Assembly: GCA_021234155.1 (NCBI GenBank)
Contig: JAJEKV010000070.1
Span: 4,926,754-4,990,753 of the forward strand
Direction: 5' to 3'
Source of the DNA: Isoetes taiwanensis
Taxonomy: Eukaryota > Streptophyta > Lycopodiopsida > Isoetales > Isoetaceae
DNA: 64,000 nucleotides
This document shows, piece after piece, positions 1-12,300 of this stretch (its first letter is position 1; the number at the start of each line of letters is the position of its first letter). The notes beneath the pieces are model-generated. The model saw only the letters and a program-made list of their open reading frames with translations, was not told where the DNA came from and did no database searches. Position numbers and translations under genes: made by a program.

Positions 1-443
1 GGAATCCCTATCTGAAATTATCTCTCGAGGCATGCCATGGAGTCTAAAAATCTCCTTTACAAATAGCTTGGCGTTATCTAATGCGGTGTCCCAGTAGTTG
101 CAAGGCACAAAATGTGCCATCTTAGATAGCTTGTCTACGACAACCATCAATGCATCCTTGCCTCGAGAAGAGTTCTAGGGAGTCCAAAGGATAAAATCCA
201 TACTTATGACCTCCCACTTAGCATTTGGCACCCCAATGGCTCTAAGGCACCCGGAATTCAAAGTTGCTCGCTTTGGTCACGACACAACCGCATTCCCGAA
301 TATACGGCTATCGCTTCTTCATCCTCGGCGAAGTAACTACTTCGAATCTTGAAGTAGGTCTTCATAAACCCCTGCATGCCCTGCTATTGGGCTGTTGTGT
401 GTCATGAAGAATTAGCTTCCTTACCCCCTCGATGATTCGGCAC
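1..443 (-). pseudogene. Ty3/gypsy integrase, N-terminal zinc-binding and catalytic-core part
   Basis: Minus-strand translation gives the histidine part of the integrase HHCC zinc finger (HNSPIAGHAGVY, about 360-405). It then gives the first catalytic aspartate context (KWEVISMDFILW, about 181-220), the VVVDKLSKMAHF stretch (about 107-150) and the second aspartate context (EIISDRDS, 1-27). The window edge cuts the core before its glutamate. A TAG stop (near 175) and several one-base frame changes break the frame. In the intact polyprotein this follows RNase H, and the preceding codons resume at 47616. Integrases insert the cDNA into the host chromosome. The family call is firm; function here is lost or masked by sequence errors. 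Confidence 0.9.
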
Positions 444-446
444 ACA
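444..446. repeat. Target-site duplication ACA, left copy
   Basis: ACA lies directly before the CACTA terminus at 447 and is matched by ACA at 47613-47615, directly after the TAGTG terminus. Three-base duplications are the rule for CACTA (En/Spm) elements. Dropping one copy with the insertion restores the gypsy codons. Confidence 0.85.
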
Positions 447-880
447 CACTAAAGCGGATCGCCGACGCCCAAACGACGCTGGCCGCCGATGAACGCCGGA
501 TCGCCGCCGCTGATCGACCACATCGTCGCTTCAACGGCGACAACGTCGTTCGACGCCGCTCAACGACGGCCATCGGGCTGACGTTAACCCGCCACCTGCA
601 TGGGCATGGACCGCCGCCAAAGCCGGGTGGGCGCGGTCAAACACGCGTCAGCTAGACGCCGCTCAACGACGTTTCCGCAGCCGACGCCCCGCTGGCCATC
701 GGAAATGGGCAGTTGCCTAGTCTGGCAGCTTCCGCTGCAAGGTCGCCACGCTGCCGCCGATTGAACGATGCCGCATTAACGGCGACGCGTCGCTGGGTGG
801 CAAGTGGTATGGTGTCAAGGCGGCGGGCTGCGTGTCAAGACATCGCCACTTTAGACGTCGTTTAACGACGTCACAGAGGG
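447..880. repeat. Left subterminal region of the CACTA element, GC-rich motif array
   Basis: This stretch is rich in CG and in variants of CAACGACG and GACGTCGTT, including a near-palindrome at 854-872 (GACGTCG TTTAA CGACGTC). The same motif fills the right end. Such dense short repeats near the termini are typical transposase-binding regions of CACTA elements. No gene is supported here. Confidence 0.7.
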
Positions 881-2156
881 AATTTTTTTTTTTGCCAAAT
901 AAAAACCTAACCCTAACCCTAACCCTACATCCACGTTATAAAGTGGATCCATCGATGGTTCCGGTTATTCTTATTTTTGAGTGTTCTTCCCTATCTTGCT
1001 ATAATGGTCCGTGCGGTTTGAAGACCACCTTCGCGATATGTTCCTTCTAGCGGGTAATCCTCCTCCTCCAAGGAAGACAACTCCAAGAACTCCCCTTCTC
1101 GGGCGAGAACCCTCCCTTCACCATCGTGGCAAAGATGAGTGAAAGGAGCTTCGATTGCACTAACATCCGGGCGTTCCATGCGGGAACGGGTAGAATGGCT
1201 CACCGAGCCAAACAAAGAGAAAACGACATTAATGGTGCGGATAATGATGCAAATGGTTGCATCAAACATCGCGTCCTCAGGATGGACATAAGTAATGTAT
1301 AAGCTTTTTTTTATGAATGGAAACAATAAGTTTTTTTATCTATTTGTGTTGTCGTTGTATAAGCTTATTTTATGAATGGGAACAATCAAGTATTTTTATT
1401 TATTTGTGTTATTTGTATTGTATGTTGTTTTACGTATGTTAAACAATCCGCGGTTGGTCGTTTAACGGCGTTATGATCATTTGACGTCGTTAACGGCGTC
1501 ATGATCATCGGCGTGGCATATGAGGGGCATCGGGCCGCAAAGGCGATGTGGCATGCCTAGGTGTCGGAGACGTCGGCAAAGCGTGGAAACGACGTCACCG
1601 CGATCGTCGATAAACGGCGCCATATATGGCGGGAACCCGCCGGGGGTTATTTACTTGTTATTTTCACTTTCGTTTGTTTGGGATTTTTGCTCGCGGGTCT
1701 TCATAAGGTAAGATCTCTGCTTTAATCTTTGTGTTAGAGTTAAACACCTCCAAATGCTAATAGATTAGAAGATTGAATCTTGAAAGTATGTTAAAAACTT
1801 GAGGGATGCATGATCAAGGTACTGGTCGGTTCCATCCCGAATGGAGAAGACTAAATGTATCGGGTTTATGCACCTCAGAACAGAAGTTTCAATCTTCATA
1901 GATTACAAAAGATTTGAAAGGTTGCGTGAATATAAGGTACTGGTCGACTCCATTTCAAATGGAGAGGACTAGATGTATCGGGTTCAGGCACCCTTCAATC
2001 AAATGCTTTCTAAATATCATAAACGTTGTATGAATCTGAATCTTAAGAATAAACATTTGATAAAATCATGAAAAAAACATGGATATTTATAATTATTATA
2101 TTATTACATGGTTTTTTATTAATATTTTTATTGTTTACTAGAAAAACAACATGGAC
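881..2156. other. CACTA left interior: short repeats, no secure gene
   Basis: The stretch holds three telomere-like CCCTAA units (907-926), a weak coding-like + strand stretch (about 1130-1300), and a 65-bp AT-rich near-duplication (about 1296-1430, with TATAAGCTT and ATGAATGG in both). A second GC-rich block with ACGACGTC-type motifs (1450-1640) follows. Two imperfect copies of a 65-bp motif containing TGGAGA-GACTA come last (1811-1876 and 1930-1993). That motif recurs as a 122-bp tandem repeat at 42551-42870. Confidence 0.5.
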
Positions 2157-3482
2157 CTAACGTCGAAAGGAATTTGAACGTAAAGTGAGACAGAAAGCTT
2201 TGAGAAAGTTACATGGCGACTTGCGCAAGAATGTTACCCCAACAATTGCCACAAATAGTCCAATTAGACCCAGTGGACCTAGTCTTCCTAGAGGCTGGGG
2301 TGGTGTGCATGAAATGAATGCCGCCGATGTATGTACCATAAACATGTTTCGAATGATTAGTTAACTTTATATCTTGATGTTTTTTTTTTTTTTTGTACCA
2401 GACGAGCGGTTATATTGCAATTGTTCGATGTGCAAAGGACAAATAAACGGATGAAAAGACTGTCCTCGACCATGTTGAGAAATATGGTGAATGCCCGACA
2501 AATCCATCGGTGCTCGGGGCGCACATGTGGGGGTATTCCAACGAGGTATAATACGAATCTTATGAACGATAATCAACTACTCTCATGTACTTGAATCGAT
2601 GTCTTAACTTAGTTTGCTTGTATTTTGTTAGGAAGAAATTGAGAATGAAGTGAGCTCGAAGCAGTATATAGATTTTGGGGTTATGTTGTCATTGGAAGTA
2701 GATGATGTTGATACTATGAATGCGTTCATAGAAAACCCTACAAAAAGAAAGCCATCAACTTCCTCAAAGAGTATCCCATTACGTGATAGAACTGGAGTTG
2801 CAATGGCCGTTGCCAAGATTGGAGGGAATGACAATGTTCATCAAAATTGGAATGTACTAGATCATGTCGAAGAAAATAATCTTCCACCTTCACTAGTCCA
2901 TTTGGTCCAGCCCTTTACAGATAAAGATCGTAAGAAATTCAATGCATGGCCTAGAGGCAAGCCAATTATTTATGGGGAGCAATTTACATATTGGGGTAGG
3001 CAGTACATGATTAAAAATAGTCGGGTCCCCGGTGCTGGCCTGGGATTATATATTATGACTAGTGTGAAAGTCAAAGATGGTATACATTTGTTCCTTTAAT
3101 GCCATATGTAGGTCTGAATATAACTTCGGACACTTGGCATAAATTGAGTAAGCATCGATGGGCATGCTCATCTATGGCCTAAATTCAAATGCCTAACAAT
3201 ATCCAAGCCCAGTGACTACGCAAGCTTCACATATATTGATGGTCGTCCTCAGTTGCATGGAAACCTTGCTGCTTTTATTAATAGCTCTATCGAGAATCCT
3301 GAAGCTACCAATTGTGAATTTGTCGAGGCAAACAAAGACCAAGAAGATTTTTTTAGCCGTAAAATTGACGGGAGATATAGATAGATAGATATATCATGGT
3401 TTATGCTATAAAAACTTTGTGTATTGGTGATGAATTGTTCATTGAATATGAATACGGTAGACCAATACCGGAGGTCCTTTGA
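2157..3482 (+). pseudogene. SET-domain (histone-lysine methyltransferase-like) gene inside the CACTA element
   Basis: The clearest exon is 2641-3099, whose protein ends with the SET N-terminal signature SRVPGAGLGLYIMTSVKVKDG. Downstream pieces continue the domain: YIDGRPQLHGNLAAFINSS and NCEFVEAN (about 3232-3330), then IGDELFIEYEYGRPIPEVL (about 3422-3480) before a TGA. These match the SET order GAGLG, N-x-S..N-C-F, and GDEL-x-EY. A basic exon-like segment at 2160-2360 may be its N-terminus. Introns, frameshifts or errors separate the parts, and a stop falls in the GDGRYR segment near 3384. SET proteins methylate lysines on histones or other proteins. It sits directly upstream of tnp2 on the same strand. 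Whether it belongs to the transposon or was captured is inference. Confidence 0.72.
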
Positions 3483-3848
3483 TGATGTACTCAAATTACT
3501 CATATAATTTTTGTCAAAATGCACCATTTTTCTTCTTCTTCTTCGAATTCTTCTTCTTCTTCTCTTGGAATGAGATTGCACATATTGAAGATAAATGTGT
3601 ATTATATCTTCAATATATGCTTTGATTATGACATAAAATTTTATATTTCGTTCGTTATTAAATGCTTAAAATTTAACAAACACGGGCTCTCAATGTATGT
3701 ATCAATCACGCATATATTTCGTTTAATCTGACGTGCAGGGTAGGCAAGTGGATATAAGACCACATCAAAGCGTCTTGAATTGGCGACATCAAAAGTCATT
3801 AAATGGGATAGCGAGGGGTAGAATACATTGAGCGGTATGGTACAAACA
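3483..3848. other. Spacer between SET gene and transposase gene
   Basis: The spacer holds a short CTT microsatellite (3530-3565) and AT-rich sequence. No gene or regulatory site could be assigned. The tnp2 promoter would be expected here. Confidence 0.4.
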
Positions 3849-6800
3849 TGGGCACAACGCATAATGAAGAGTACAATGATGAAGATGAGCGAGGGAATCA
3901 CGATGATGAAGATGATGACAATGCCCCTATGGACGACTTCATGGAAGTTGAGGAACCCATAGCCAGACATGTTAGATGCATTTGGCCCAATCTTCGACAA
4001 CGACCTAGATGGCGATATAAATACTCCTAACGATGGTCATGAAGATCACGTTTTTTGGAGGGCGCATAAAGCATTATATCCAGGTGCAAGCATATCTAGA
4101 TTGGCGACATCTTTATTGATATTAAACCTTCAAGCCAAATTCAAATGGAGCAATGCCGGTGTTGCGGCTTTGTTAGAGTAAGTACAATTGCAATCACTTG
4201 ACTTATTGAATTTGTAGTTGAATGTATCGTAAAAGGTCTGTTTTATACAGGTTATTGCAAGAGAAAATACTCCCACAAGGGGAACACTATGCCCAAAAGT
4301 CGCTTGAAATAAAAAATATATTGGCGACTCTTGGTTTAGGCTACCATAAGATTCACGCTTGTCAAATGATTGCATGGTATATTATCAGGATGACATCTAC
4401 AAGAACACGAAACATGCCCCTAAATGTGGTGCCTCTAGGTACAATGCGGATGCCAAGGGAAGAGCCGTCCGATGAAGGTGGTTAAGCTACTTTCCATTGA
4501 TCCCTAAGCATAAGGCTATTGTTTTACGATGTGAATCTCTAGCAGCTCATGGGTTGGTGTGCAGCTAATGCGTCGGTGACAATGTACTCCGCGTGGTTAG
4601 TGACTGCAAGCAATGGAAGCATATTGATGAAACATGGCGAATTTGGAAGGAGCCGCGAAATCTCCAGTTAGGGTTGGCAGCGGATGGTGTTAATCCTTAT
4701 GGGCGTCAATCAGCCGGCGTGGTCAACTTGGCGATGAGTGTTGATCAACTATAATTTACCACCGTGGTTTACTCATGAAGACTAGCCATTTAATGGTAGT
4801 ACTATTAGTTCGGGACCCGAAAGAAGCCGGAAAGTCTAGATCCATATCTGAAAATAGTTATTGATGAGCTTTTGACATTGTGGAGTGAAGGTATTGAAGT
4901 TCTGATGTCTCAAGAGAACTTTCGTCTTTGAGCGAAGATTTACCTTGAAACAATCTTAATGTGGACAACGGCGATTGGCCTGGTTTGTATGAACTCTCAC
5001 GGACTCCAAGTGTGCGGATATGCGGCATGTCACTTGTGTGGGTTTGAGCAGTTGAACTCTCGTAGGTCAACGGCATTGCACAAAATGTCTATACAAACTT
5101 CAAAGAGATATACGCCAATGGAAAATGGACTTCCGTCACGTAGGTCCAAGAGAAAAACATTGCCTTGAAGAGCCTCCCAAAAGGTTGACAATGAGAGATT
5201 GGGGTAACATGTGGGATGCGCATTGAAGGAAATAAGGTTAAGGAATGAAGTGGAAAGCATCCTTCTTCCTTCTACCCTATTGGGCCAAATTGAAGATCCA
5301 TCATCTTCTTGATCCCATGCACATCTTTAAAAAACGTTTTGGCGTCTATTTGGAAGCATGTCACCCGGGCGTGGGACAATGTGATGCAACCGCGAGAAGA
5401 TCTACAAGAAGCTGGATCAAAATCTAAAAGCATGGTTAAATGTCGAAGAAGGAATAAGGCCACAAGTGGATTGGATGAAATGCCTAGAAAATGTATGAAA
5501 CCCGTTCGAGGCGATCAAGGCAATAAAGACTCCGGCGGGATATATGCATTAAGTTGCGTAATTGTTTCTCTAACGAAGGGGGTTAAGCGGGTTGAAATCT
5601 CATGATTGGCATAAGATGTTGCAGTTTGTTATGCCTATTGTTACGAGGGGTCGTCTGGCCGACGGTCCACTACATGCAATATGTCTCCTATCGAGTTTTC
5701 GGGTTAAATGCAGTTTAGAAAACACTTTCGATCTTTGAACTCTCACTTAACTTTTTCTTTCTTAAATGATATTTAGATGGATTACAAGGAAGGAGATACC
5801 GACAAATGAAATTGCGGACATGCGAACTAAGGTCGTTGAGGCATGTTGTATGCTAGAGAAAGAATTCCCAACAAGTTTTTACGGACATACAAACTCACTT
5901 ACTAGTGCATTTAGTGGGCCAGTAGAGCTTGCAGGCACAACAAATCCTAGATGGATGTTTTATAGAGCGGCTTTTCACGAAGGTCCTCAAGGACTTACGA
6001 CGTCGAAGAGCAAGGCGGAGGAGGGTTGCATGGCCCAGGGTTGGTTAACGAGAGTCATTATTCTATGTCCGCGAGTTCTTGGCGATCTACACCCCAATGC
6101 TCCACGATTATGGACCAGATGAAGACACTCCAACTATAATTGGAGAAGTTCCCGAAGGAAGACCCGCGGAAGAAATTGTTCACACTAGAAGAACAGGCAA
6201 AAGTCAATAAGTTTCTCATCTACAACTCCACTCCCATGGAGAAATGGATAAAAAAATCACGAGGAAGAAAAATAAAGAGAGATGAGGAGAGAAGGCGCTA
6301 TCGACAAAAAGAATGCATAAACAACCACTTCGGATCATCTAGGGGTCACCAAGTGAGATAAACAATAAATGGCTGCTCGAACAACTAGAGATGGCAAAGA
6401 ACAGCGTGGCGAACATGTTTCTAGCGAAGAATTTGCATATGCTAAAAGGCGTGTCACTATTTGTAAGTGCAACTTAATAGCATATAATTCCACGAGTTTC
6501 GTTCGTTATTTTGAACATTTGTTCCTTTACTTTGTAGTATAATTCATATGCATCAATATGGTCTTACGGTGCTCACTTTTCGGCGACAAAGTGTGGATCA
6601 TGGCAAAGCGCACTTATGATTGTGGTATATCGGCAAAGTTTAGTACGGTTTGCGGTGGTAGTCTAGGACCCAAACCCAATCGAGGCAATGTTGGAATGGA
6701 TTGGTACTATAAAGACTATCATGGAGGTTGATGTCGGTAGTGCATTCAAAACAATGTTGTTTGATGCCGAATGGTTTGATCTTGTGTGTACTGGTGCTCA

Positions 6801-7040
6801 TGCCACGATCACATAAAGATCACGAGTGGCTGTATTCACTAGATTCAACTTCGTCGGTTATCGTGGTCAAGACACACTTTCGTGAGAGGGTTGAGCAATG
6901 TGAACAAGTATGTTTACTTGGATGCAATAAAATTTATATATGTCATTAACAAAGGAACTAATGTAATAGAGGTTTTGTAGGTCACCTTCGTTCGGATCCT
7001 TTGCAAGATCGATTGGTGGTTCGTAGTTCCATGTAAGGCT
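3849..7040 (+). pseudogene. CACTA transposase, tnp2 family
   Basis: The reading opens at ATG 3849 with an acidic N-terminus (MGTTHNEEYNDEDERG). Family landmarks follow in order: a PLYPG-like block and FKWSNAGVAALLE (4080-4177), LLQEKILPQGEHY (4251-4290), LGLGYHKIHAC, and PKCGASRY (about 4417-4440). Next are ADGVNPYG (about 4680), the LDPYLKIVIDELLTLWSEG block (about 4840-4890), PYWAKLKIHHLLDPMHIFK (about 5275-5330), AGTTNPRWMFY (5935-5967) and EEGCMAQGWLTR (6020-6055). The C-terminal MLFDAEWFDL block lies near 6750-6785. Order and motifs match tnp2 transposases of En/Spm elements. At least three GT-AG introns are likely. Many stops and frame changes break the gene as read. In intact elements this protein cuts at the CACTA termini. 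Confidence 0.88.
4178..4250 (+). other. Phase-2 spliceosomal intron in the transposase gene
   Basis: The 73-nt stretch starts GTAAGTAC and ends TTTTATACAG. Removing it joins ...GTTGCGGCTTTGTTAGA to GTTATTGC, giving the continuous protein AALLELLQEKILPQG across the junction. Other likely introns lie near 6465-6538 (GTAAGT..TTTGTAG) and 6908-6980 (GTATGT..TTTGTAG). Confidence 0.8.
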
Positions 7041-7500
7041 CGCTCCAGCCATATTTGAAGGTGAAGAAAGAGATGGCGGTCGAATAGGGAGGTTGGGGGT
7101 TGGGGGCACTATTGTCATGATAGAAGACTACCATCGATTGAACCTTCATTACTTTATTATGATTATTATATTTTCTTCCCACATATGAATAAGAAAATAC
7201 TTTGGCATGCACTTTGTGTATACTACAAACCATATTAGGCAACATTAGTATTGCAACTTGAAGTTATCATAGACATTTATGCCAAGTTAATTGGCATCCT
7301 AGTATAGACCTATGGCTTGCAAGCCGTCGAGGCGAGTTCTACATCTGATTGAGTACAGCTTTATGTTTAATTAATCATAAAATGTGAAGATTCCCTTCAA
7401 AATGCAAGATTCATATACAAAAATCATATATGTATTCCCTTCAAAATACAAAATTCATATAAAAAACCCATACACAATTCAAATACACAAAACAAAGTGG
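7041..7500. other. AT-rich stretch after the transposase gene
   Basis: I see no gene here. The end of the transposase gene probably falls near 7040-7060. A short internal near-repeat around ATTCATATA-AAAA-CATA occurs at 7405-7480. Confidence 0.4.
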
Positions 7501-7511
7501 ATGCATTGCAT

Positions 7512-8016
7512 CTAGTGGTATATATCAGCATCCGATGTGATCCACTCCCGAGGCTCGAAGGTGCTTTCGGCGGTGATTTCCTCCACCCCACGAACAAGCC
7601 TCCTCGAAGCATGGAATCCAAGCCCTCCGTGGTGTGCATTTCCCAAGGAATTCATGTCTACGAGCACTTCCGCATGCCTGGTTGGTGCGGTTGCAACTTT
7701 TGAAAGTAGGGCTTCGGCAAATGTTTCCCTTCCCAAAGGCCCCTATCCTCTAGCATACAGGCCAAAGCACAACGACTCACCATGCATTTCTTGGGCACTT
7801 CGAGCACATATTGAGGGAAGGTTCCGGCCTCCCGATGTCTGGCGAGGTCTTTCTTGCCCCTATCACGCTAGGCTTTGTCATGGCTTGCTTGAACTCCGGC
7901 CTTTCTTGGGTTGGGTTCGTCTCTAGCCACTCAGGCCCCGGAAGCGGGCATTCGGGTGCTCCAGCAGCGCCTGCCGCGGCCTGCAGTGCGGCATCAGCGG
8001 GCATGCATCGGGGAGA
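7512..8016 (-). CDS. Possible two-exon minus-strand gene, unrecognised
   Basis: An open minus-strand stretch from ATG 8004 (MPADAALQAAAGAAG..) reaches a GTGAGT donor-like site near 7777. A second open stretch (RETFAEALLSKVATAPTRH.., 7736-7512) follows an AG about 25-50 bases downstream. The first part is rich in Ala, Gly and Pro. I recognise no family. It is antisense to the transposase gene, so it may be a second transposon gene or a captured host fragment. The base composition is clearly higher in GC than the flanks. The opposite strand is also partly open, so this is a weak call. Confidence 0.3.
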
Positions 8017-8180
8017 AAGCGGCCATGGCGGATGTAGGTGAGGAGCTCCAGAGCGAAGGAGGAGGGAGGAGGAAGCCGGAGGGCCTTGAGGAAGGGCCGG
8101 GGCGGAGAGAAGCTGGAGGAGGACTAATAGGGCAATATATATGGCATCTCGGCCTCTGGCTCAAAAACAAATTTCGTCTG

Positions 8181-8285
8181 GGCGTCGTTATAGCCCGAAC
8201 GTCGTTATAGGCGTCGTTAAGCGACCTTTAAGCGTCGTTAAGCGGCGTTTATCTATCGTCTTAAAGCGGCGTCTCGTTCTTTAAA
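8181..8285. repeat. Internal GC-rich CGTCGTTA motif cluster
   Basis: At least five copies of GCGTCGTTA or close variants occur within about 105 bases (for example 8183-8190, 8200-8207, 8210-8220, 8237-8244). They resemble the subterminal motifs at both CACTA ends. The cluster could be a regulatory site or the remnant end of a second related element. Confidence 0.55.
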
Positions 8286-8389
8286 AGTCATCGGCCGGCT
8301 TTCATTTTTCCCATTTCTTTTATGATTTGAGTATTGCGAGCGATCCTCGGATCCCTAGTTTTTCATTGCGGTTATTGTGAGAGTTTTTT

Positions 8390-8680
8390 CTTTATTGCTT
8401 TTGGGATACATGGCCATGGAAGGTATGCTTCGACGCTTGAACCCGGTTCGGGAGGGAGATGAGGATTCAAGAGCGAGAGATATGGAACTGTCTTCACAAG
8501 TAAGGCTACACTCACGTAGTTTATACACTTTATTGTATTTTATCTATTTTCTAATCTATAGCTTGGTGTAGGAGCCAGAGGGGCATGAGAAGGAAGGGAA
8601 TCTCAGTGAACCCCCTCCTCCACTTTCGAAGATGAGGACTATGAAACAACGATCCATCGGATGAAAGTGTTAAAAAGTAT
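8390..8680 (+). CDS. Possible small two-exon acidic ORF, unrecognised
   Basis: Exon 1 may begin at ATG 8410 (MAMEGMLRRLNPVREGDED..) and end before GTAAGG at about 8500. An acceptor TTGGTGTAG at 8562-8570 leads to EPEGHEKEGNLSEPPPPLS, and an acidic stretch (EDEDYETT) is readable with one frame change. The protein is charged, without a recognised domain. It follows the transposase gene in the same direction and could be the second (TnpA-like) transposon gene, but that is inference. Confidence 0.3.
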
Positions 8681-8689
8681 GTGATTGGT

Positions 8690-9374
8690 GAGAAGGCAGA
8701 CGACCAAATTGCTAGGAACCGGTGAGCTGCCTAGCATGATGAGGGTGCTTCTTGAAAAGATGGTCGGGGTTTGGAAGCACCACAGGAAAAGCGACATTAA
8801 CATGATACTAAGCGTCGACATATGCATGGCGGCCTTGGGACATACTTGACATGGAGCTATGGTTCAAAGGGGATGGACAAGTGGAGGACTTCCGCGATAG
8901 AAACCATAAGCCAAGCTCAGGAGGAGTATCTTTGAATTGTTCAAGTGATCTTTGTTCAATAAACCTATGTTTTGTACATTGTTATATTTTCTCTTGGGTA
9001 CAATCTAGCATTGATACATATGCATGAACATGATCTGAAGGATTCTTGAAGATATTTTGCATTCTTACGTTGGATATCGCCTTCTTCGATTCGATTTGCC
9101 ATTTTGAACTGAGGTTTTAGCGACATTTCGACTTGGACTTGGTAGAACCGGCTTAAGAGATTATTTGTGGTTTGGACTCTCACAGTAGCTCTTACAAATG
9201 GGACACTTCCATGTTCTAAATCTTTCAAATGCACATTCTTAGAAGTTTGTGATGGACGGTCGGCTTGGATTTTTCTCCAACGGTGATAGAAGCGACCACT
9301 AAATTTATGTTTCTTTGTGGCTTGAAGTCAAGCGCATCTTCCAAATCTTCCAAATCGGCTTCGGTTGCCTGCAT
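8690..9374. other. Unassigned stretch before the satellite
   Basis: A minus-strand open stretch (8965-9234) encodes 89 residues with no recognised motif. On the + strand an exon-like stretch to about 8935 continues from the upstream ORF in broken frame. The satellite starts at about 9375 in the middle of its repeat unit. Confidence 0.3.
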
Positions 9375-12300
9375 AGCGGGCTGCCCGACGATTTCTAATG
9401 CTAACCCTTTGACCTAGACCTTCTCCAAAAATTCGAAAATTGGGCCGTCTTTGGAGATGAATTAGGGATCCAGGCAAAAATCAGAATTTATTTTCGTGCA
9501 ATGCATTAATTATGAATTTAATGTGTGTTGCCCTTGCAAAAGCTGGGCTTCTATTGCCACATCGGGGAGGAGGGGCGGGTCCAAACTCCGTTAAAAGTCA
9601 GTTCCCCGCTTGCTATGCGTTCACCGGCGCGGCTTCGGCCCGCGTTCAGCGCAGCGGACTGGGACTTCGGCCCCAAAGCGTAAACCCTTCTAGAGCACGG
9701 CAACTCACCGGGGGTTTACGTTTGGAAGGCTTCCCTCTCATGTCAGGTCGGCCGGGACCTAGCGGCGTGTCTTGAAGTGGAGTTGGGGTGTTGGCGGGTA
9801 TGGACCCTAAAAATCCCTCGGGCTGCTTTCCCCAAATTTCCTCTCCCTAAGGCCACGGGAAGAGCGGGCAACCTCCCTCTCCGGGAACCACGATTTGGCT
9901 CGCCAATGGACTCGAAACGTTGACATTGCTCAAAACCAAGTTCCGGTGGCCAAAGACGAGGACTCGGCCCCCAAATGTAAACCCTTCTAGAGCACGGCAG
10001 CCCGCGGGGTTTACGTTTGGAGCCCCTCTCCTTGTCAGTTCGGCGGGACTTTTCGCCATGTCTTGAAGTGGAGTTGGGGTGTTGGCCCAGGCGCGGACAC
10101 TAAAATCCCTCCGGGAAGGCTGCTTGCCCCAAATTTCCTCTCCCCAAGGCCACGGGGAAGGGCGGGCAACCTCCCCTCACGGACTCGAGCCGACATTGCC
10201 GGGGATCAAGTTGGCTCGCCCCCAAGCGTAATGGACTCCCCTCTCCTTGTCAGTCGGGAATGACATTGCCACAGGGATCAAGTTAAAATGGCCCGGGATC
10301 AAGACGGGACTTCGGCCCCCAAAGCGTAAACCCTTCTAGAGCACGGCAACCCACCCTGAATGTTTCGTTTGGAGGCCCTCTCCTTGTCCGGTCGGTAGGG
10401 ACCTTCCTTGTGCGTCTTGAAGTGGAGTTGGGGTATTGGCGTGACGCCTTGGACCCTAAAATCCCTCAGAGGAAGCTTGCCCAAATTTCCTCTCCCCGAG
10501 GCCACGGGGACCCGGACGTCGACCTCCCTCTCTCCAGGATCTTGTGATCGACTCTGCCAATGGACTAGAGCGTCGACATTGTGCCACAGGGGACCAAGTT
10601 CGCATGGCGGAAGACCACCCGAACTCCAAGAAGCGCCAAAGTAGCTCACTTCCATCACTTTCGTGGTCAATTGGCCTAGGATGTGCATGCGGGATCTTGT
10701 CGTGGGCGTGAGTGTTTCCTTCTTCATAAAACCGGCCAGGTGTAACTTGCTCCCCTAGGGTAATTTCGCCATTCAGGGCGATTTGGCGAGGTCTATTTGC
10801 CATTAGGAGCATCCCGGTGCGAGCGACAAAAGCGGTCGCGGTTTCCTCTGAAGTGGCAGCGGGGCGCCCATGGTTTGACAAGTTCTCAGGGCCGTCCCGG
10901 AATCTTTTGGACCTTCAGAAGAGGGCCCAGACGGAGGATCCAGCGGTCCCGGATAGAGGCCGGGCTCAGGGAGGGTGGTCATTAGCGTCGCGACCAGGAG
11001 GCCCGGCGCCGGAAAGGCGCCTCGGGAACTTTTGGATCCCAGCCTCCACGGGGTCGGGACTCTCCCTCTTGTGGGGATCCACCCAAGGTCTGGCCTCGTT
11101 TGACTTGGGGAAGGGTGCGGCTGGTTTGCCACAGCGGGCTGCCCGGCCGTTCTAATCCTAACCCTTTGACCTAGACCTTCTCCGAAAATTCCGAAAAGTG
11201 GGCGTGTCTTTGAGATGAATTAGGGATCCAGGCAAAAAATCAAGAATTTATTTTAGGTGCAATGCATTAATTGCGAATTCATGAATGTCTTGCCAACTTT
11301 ACCAAAAGCCCCGACTTCTACTTGCCACATCGGAGGAGGAAAGGCCCAAACTCCACTCCGTCAGTTCCCCTTGCTCGTATTCTCGGCTGGCGCTACCGGC
11401 GGGTTCCAAATTACCTTGAGACCAGACTCGGCCCCAAAACGTAAACCCTTCTAGAGCACGGCAACCCACGGGGTTTCACGTTTTGGAGCCCTCTCCTTGT
11501 CCCGGTCGTAGGGACCTTGGTGACTTGAGCATGGAGTTGGGAGGTTTGGCCTTGAGCCCGAGCGGACCCTAAAATCCCTCCCAGGCTGCTTGCCCCCAAT
11601 TTCCCTCTCCCAAGGCCACAGGGGCCGGTTGAGGCGACCTCCCTCTCGGAATCGCGATCGACTCGCCAATGGACTCGAAACGTCGACATTGCCACAGGGA
11701 CCAAGTTAAAGTGGCGAAGACCACCCGAACTCCAAGAAGCCAAAGTAGCTCACTTCCATCACACTCGTAGTCAATTGGCCTAGGATGTGCATGCGGGATC
11801 TTGTCGTGGAGGCGTGAGTGTTTCCTTCTTCGCCAAAACCGGCCCAGGTGTAACTTGCTCCCCTAGGGTAATTTCGCCATTCAGGACCGATTTGGCGGGG
11901 TCTATTTACCATTAGGAACATCCCGGTGCCGAGCGACAAAACAGTCTGCGGTTTCTACAAAGGCGGGCATCGGGGCGCCCAGCGGTTTGACAAGTTCTCG
12001 GACCCGATCTGGAATCTTTTGGACCTTCTAGAAGGGGGCCCACGAGCGGAGGATCAGCGGTCGGATAGGGGAGGCAGGGCTCCGGGAGGTGGTCATTAGC
12101 GTCACGGCCGGGGGGGCGGCTGCCGGGGAAGAGGCTGCCTGGGAACTTTTGGATCCGCCTCACGGGGTCCGGACTCTCCCCTCTTGTGAGGGATCCACAA
12201 GGTCTGGCCTCGTTTGACTTGGGGAAGGGTGCGGCTTCGGTTGCCACCAGCGGGCTGCCCGACCGTTCTATCTTAACCCTTTGACCTAGACCTTCTCAGA

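Noticed and set aside
903-930. Telomere-like (CCCTAA)3 run
   Set aside because: Only three units, inside the transposon; too short for a telomere or a convincing interstitial telomeric site.
991-1326. 111-codon minus-strand frame in the CACTA left interior
   Set aside because: No motif, low-complexity start, and the opposite strand looks equally coding-like.
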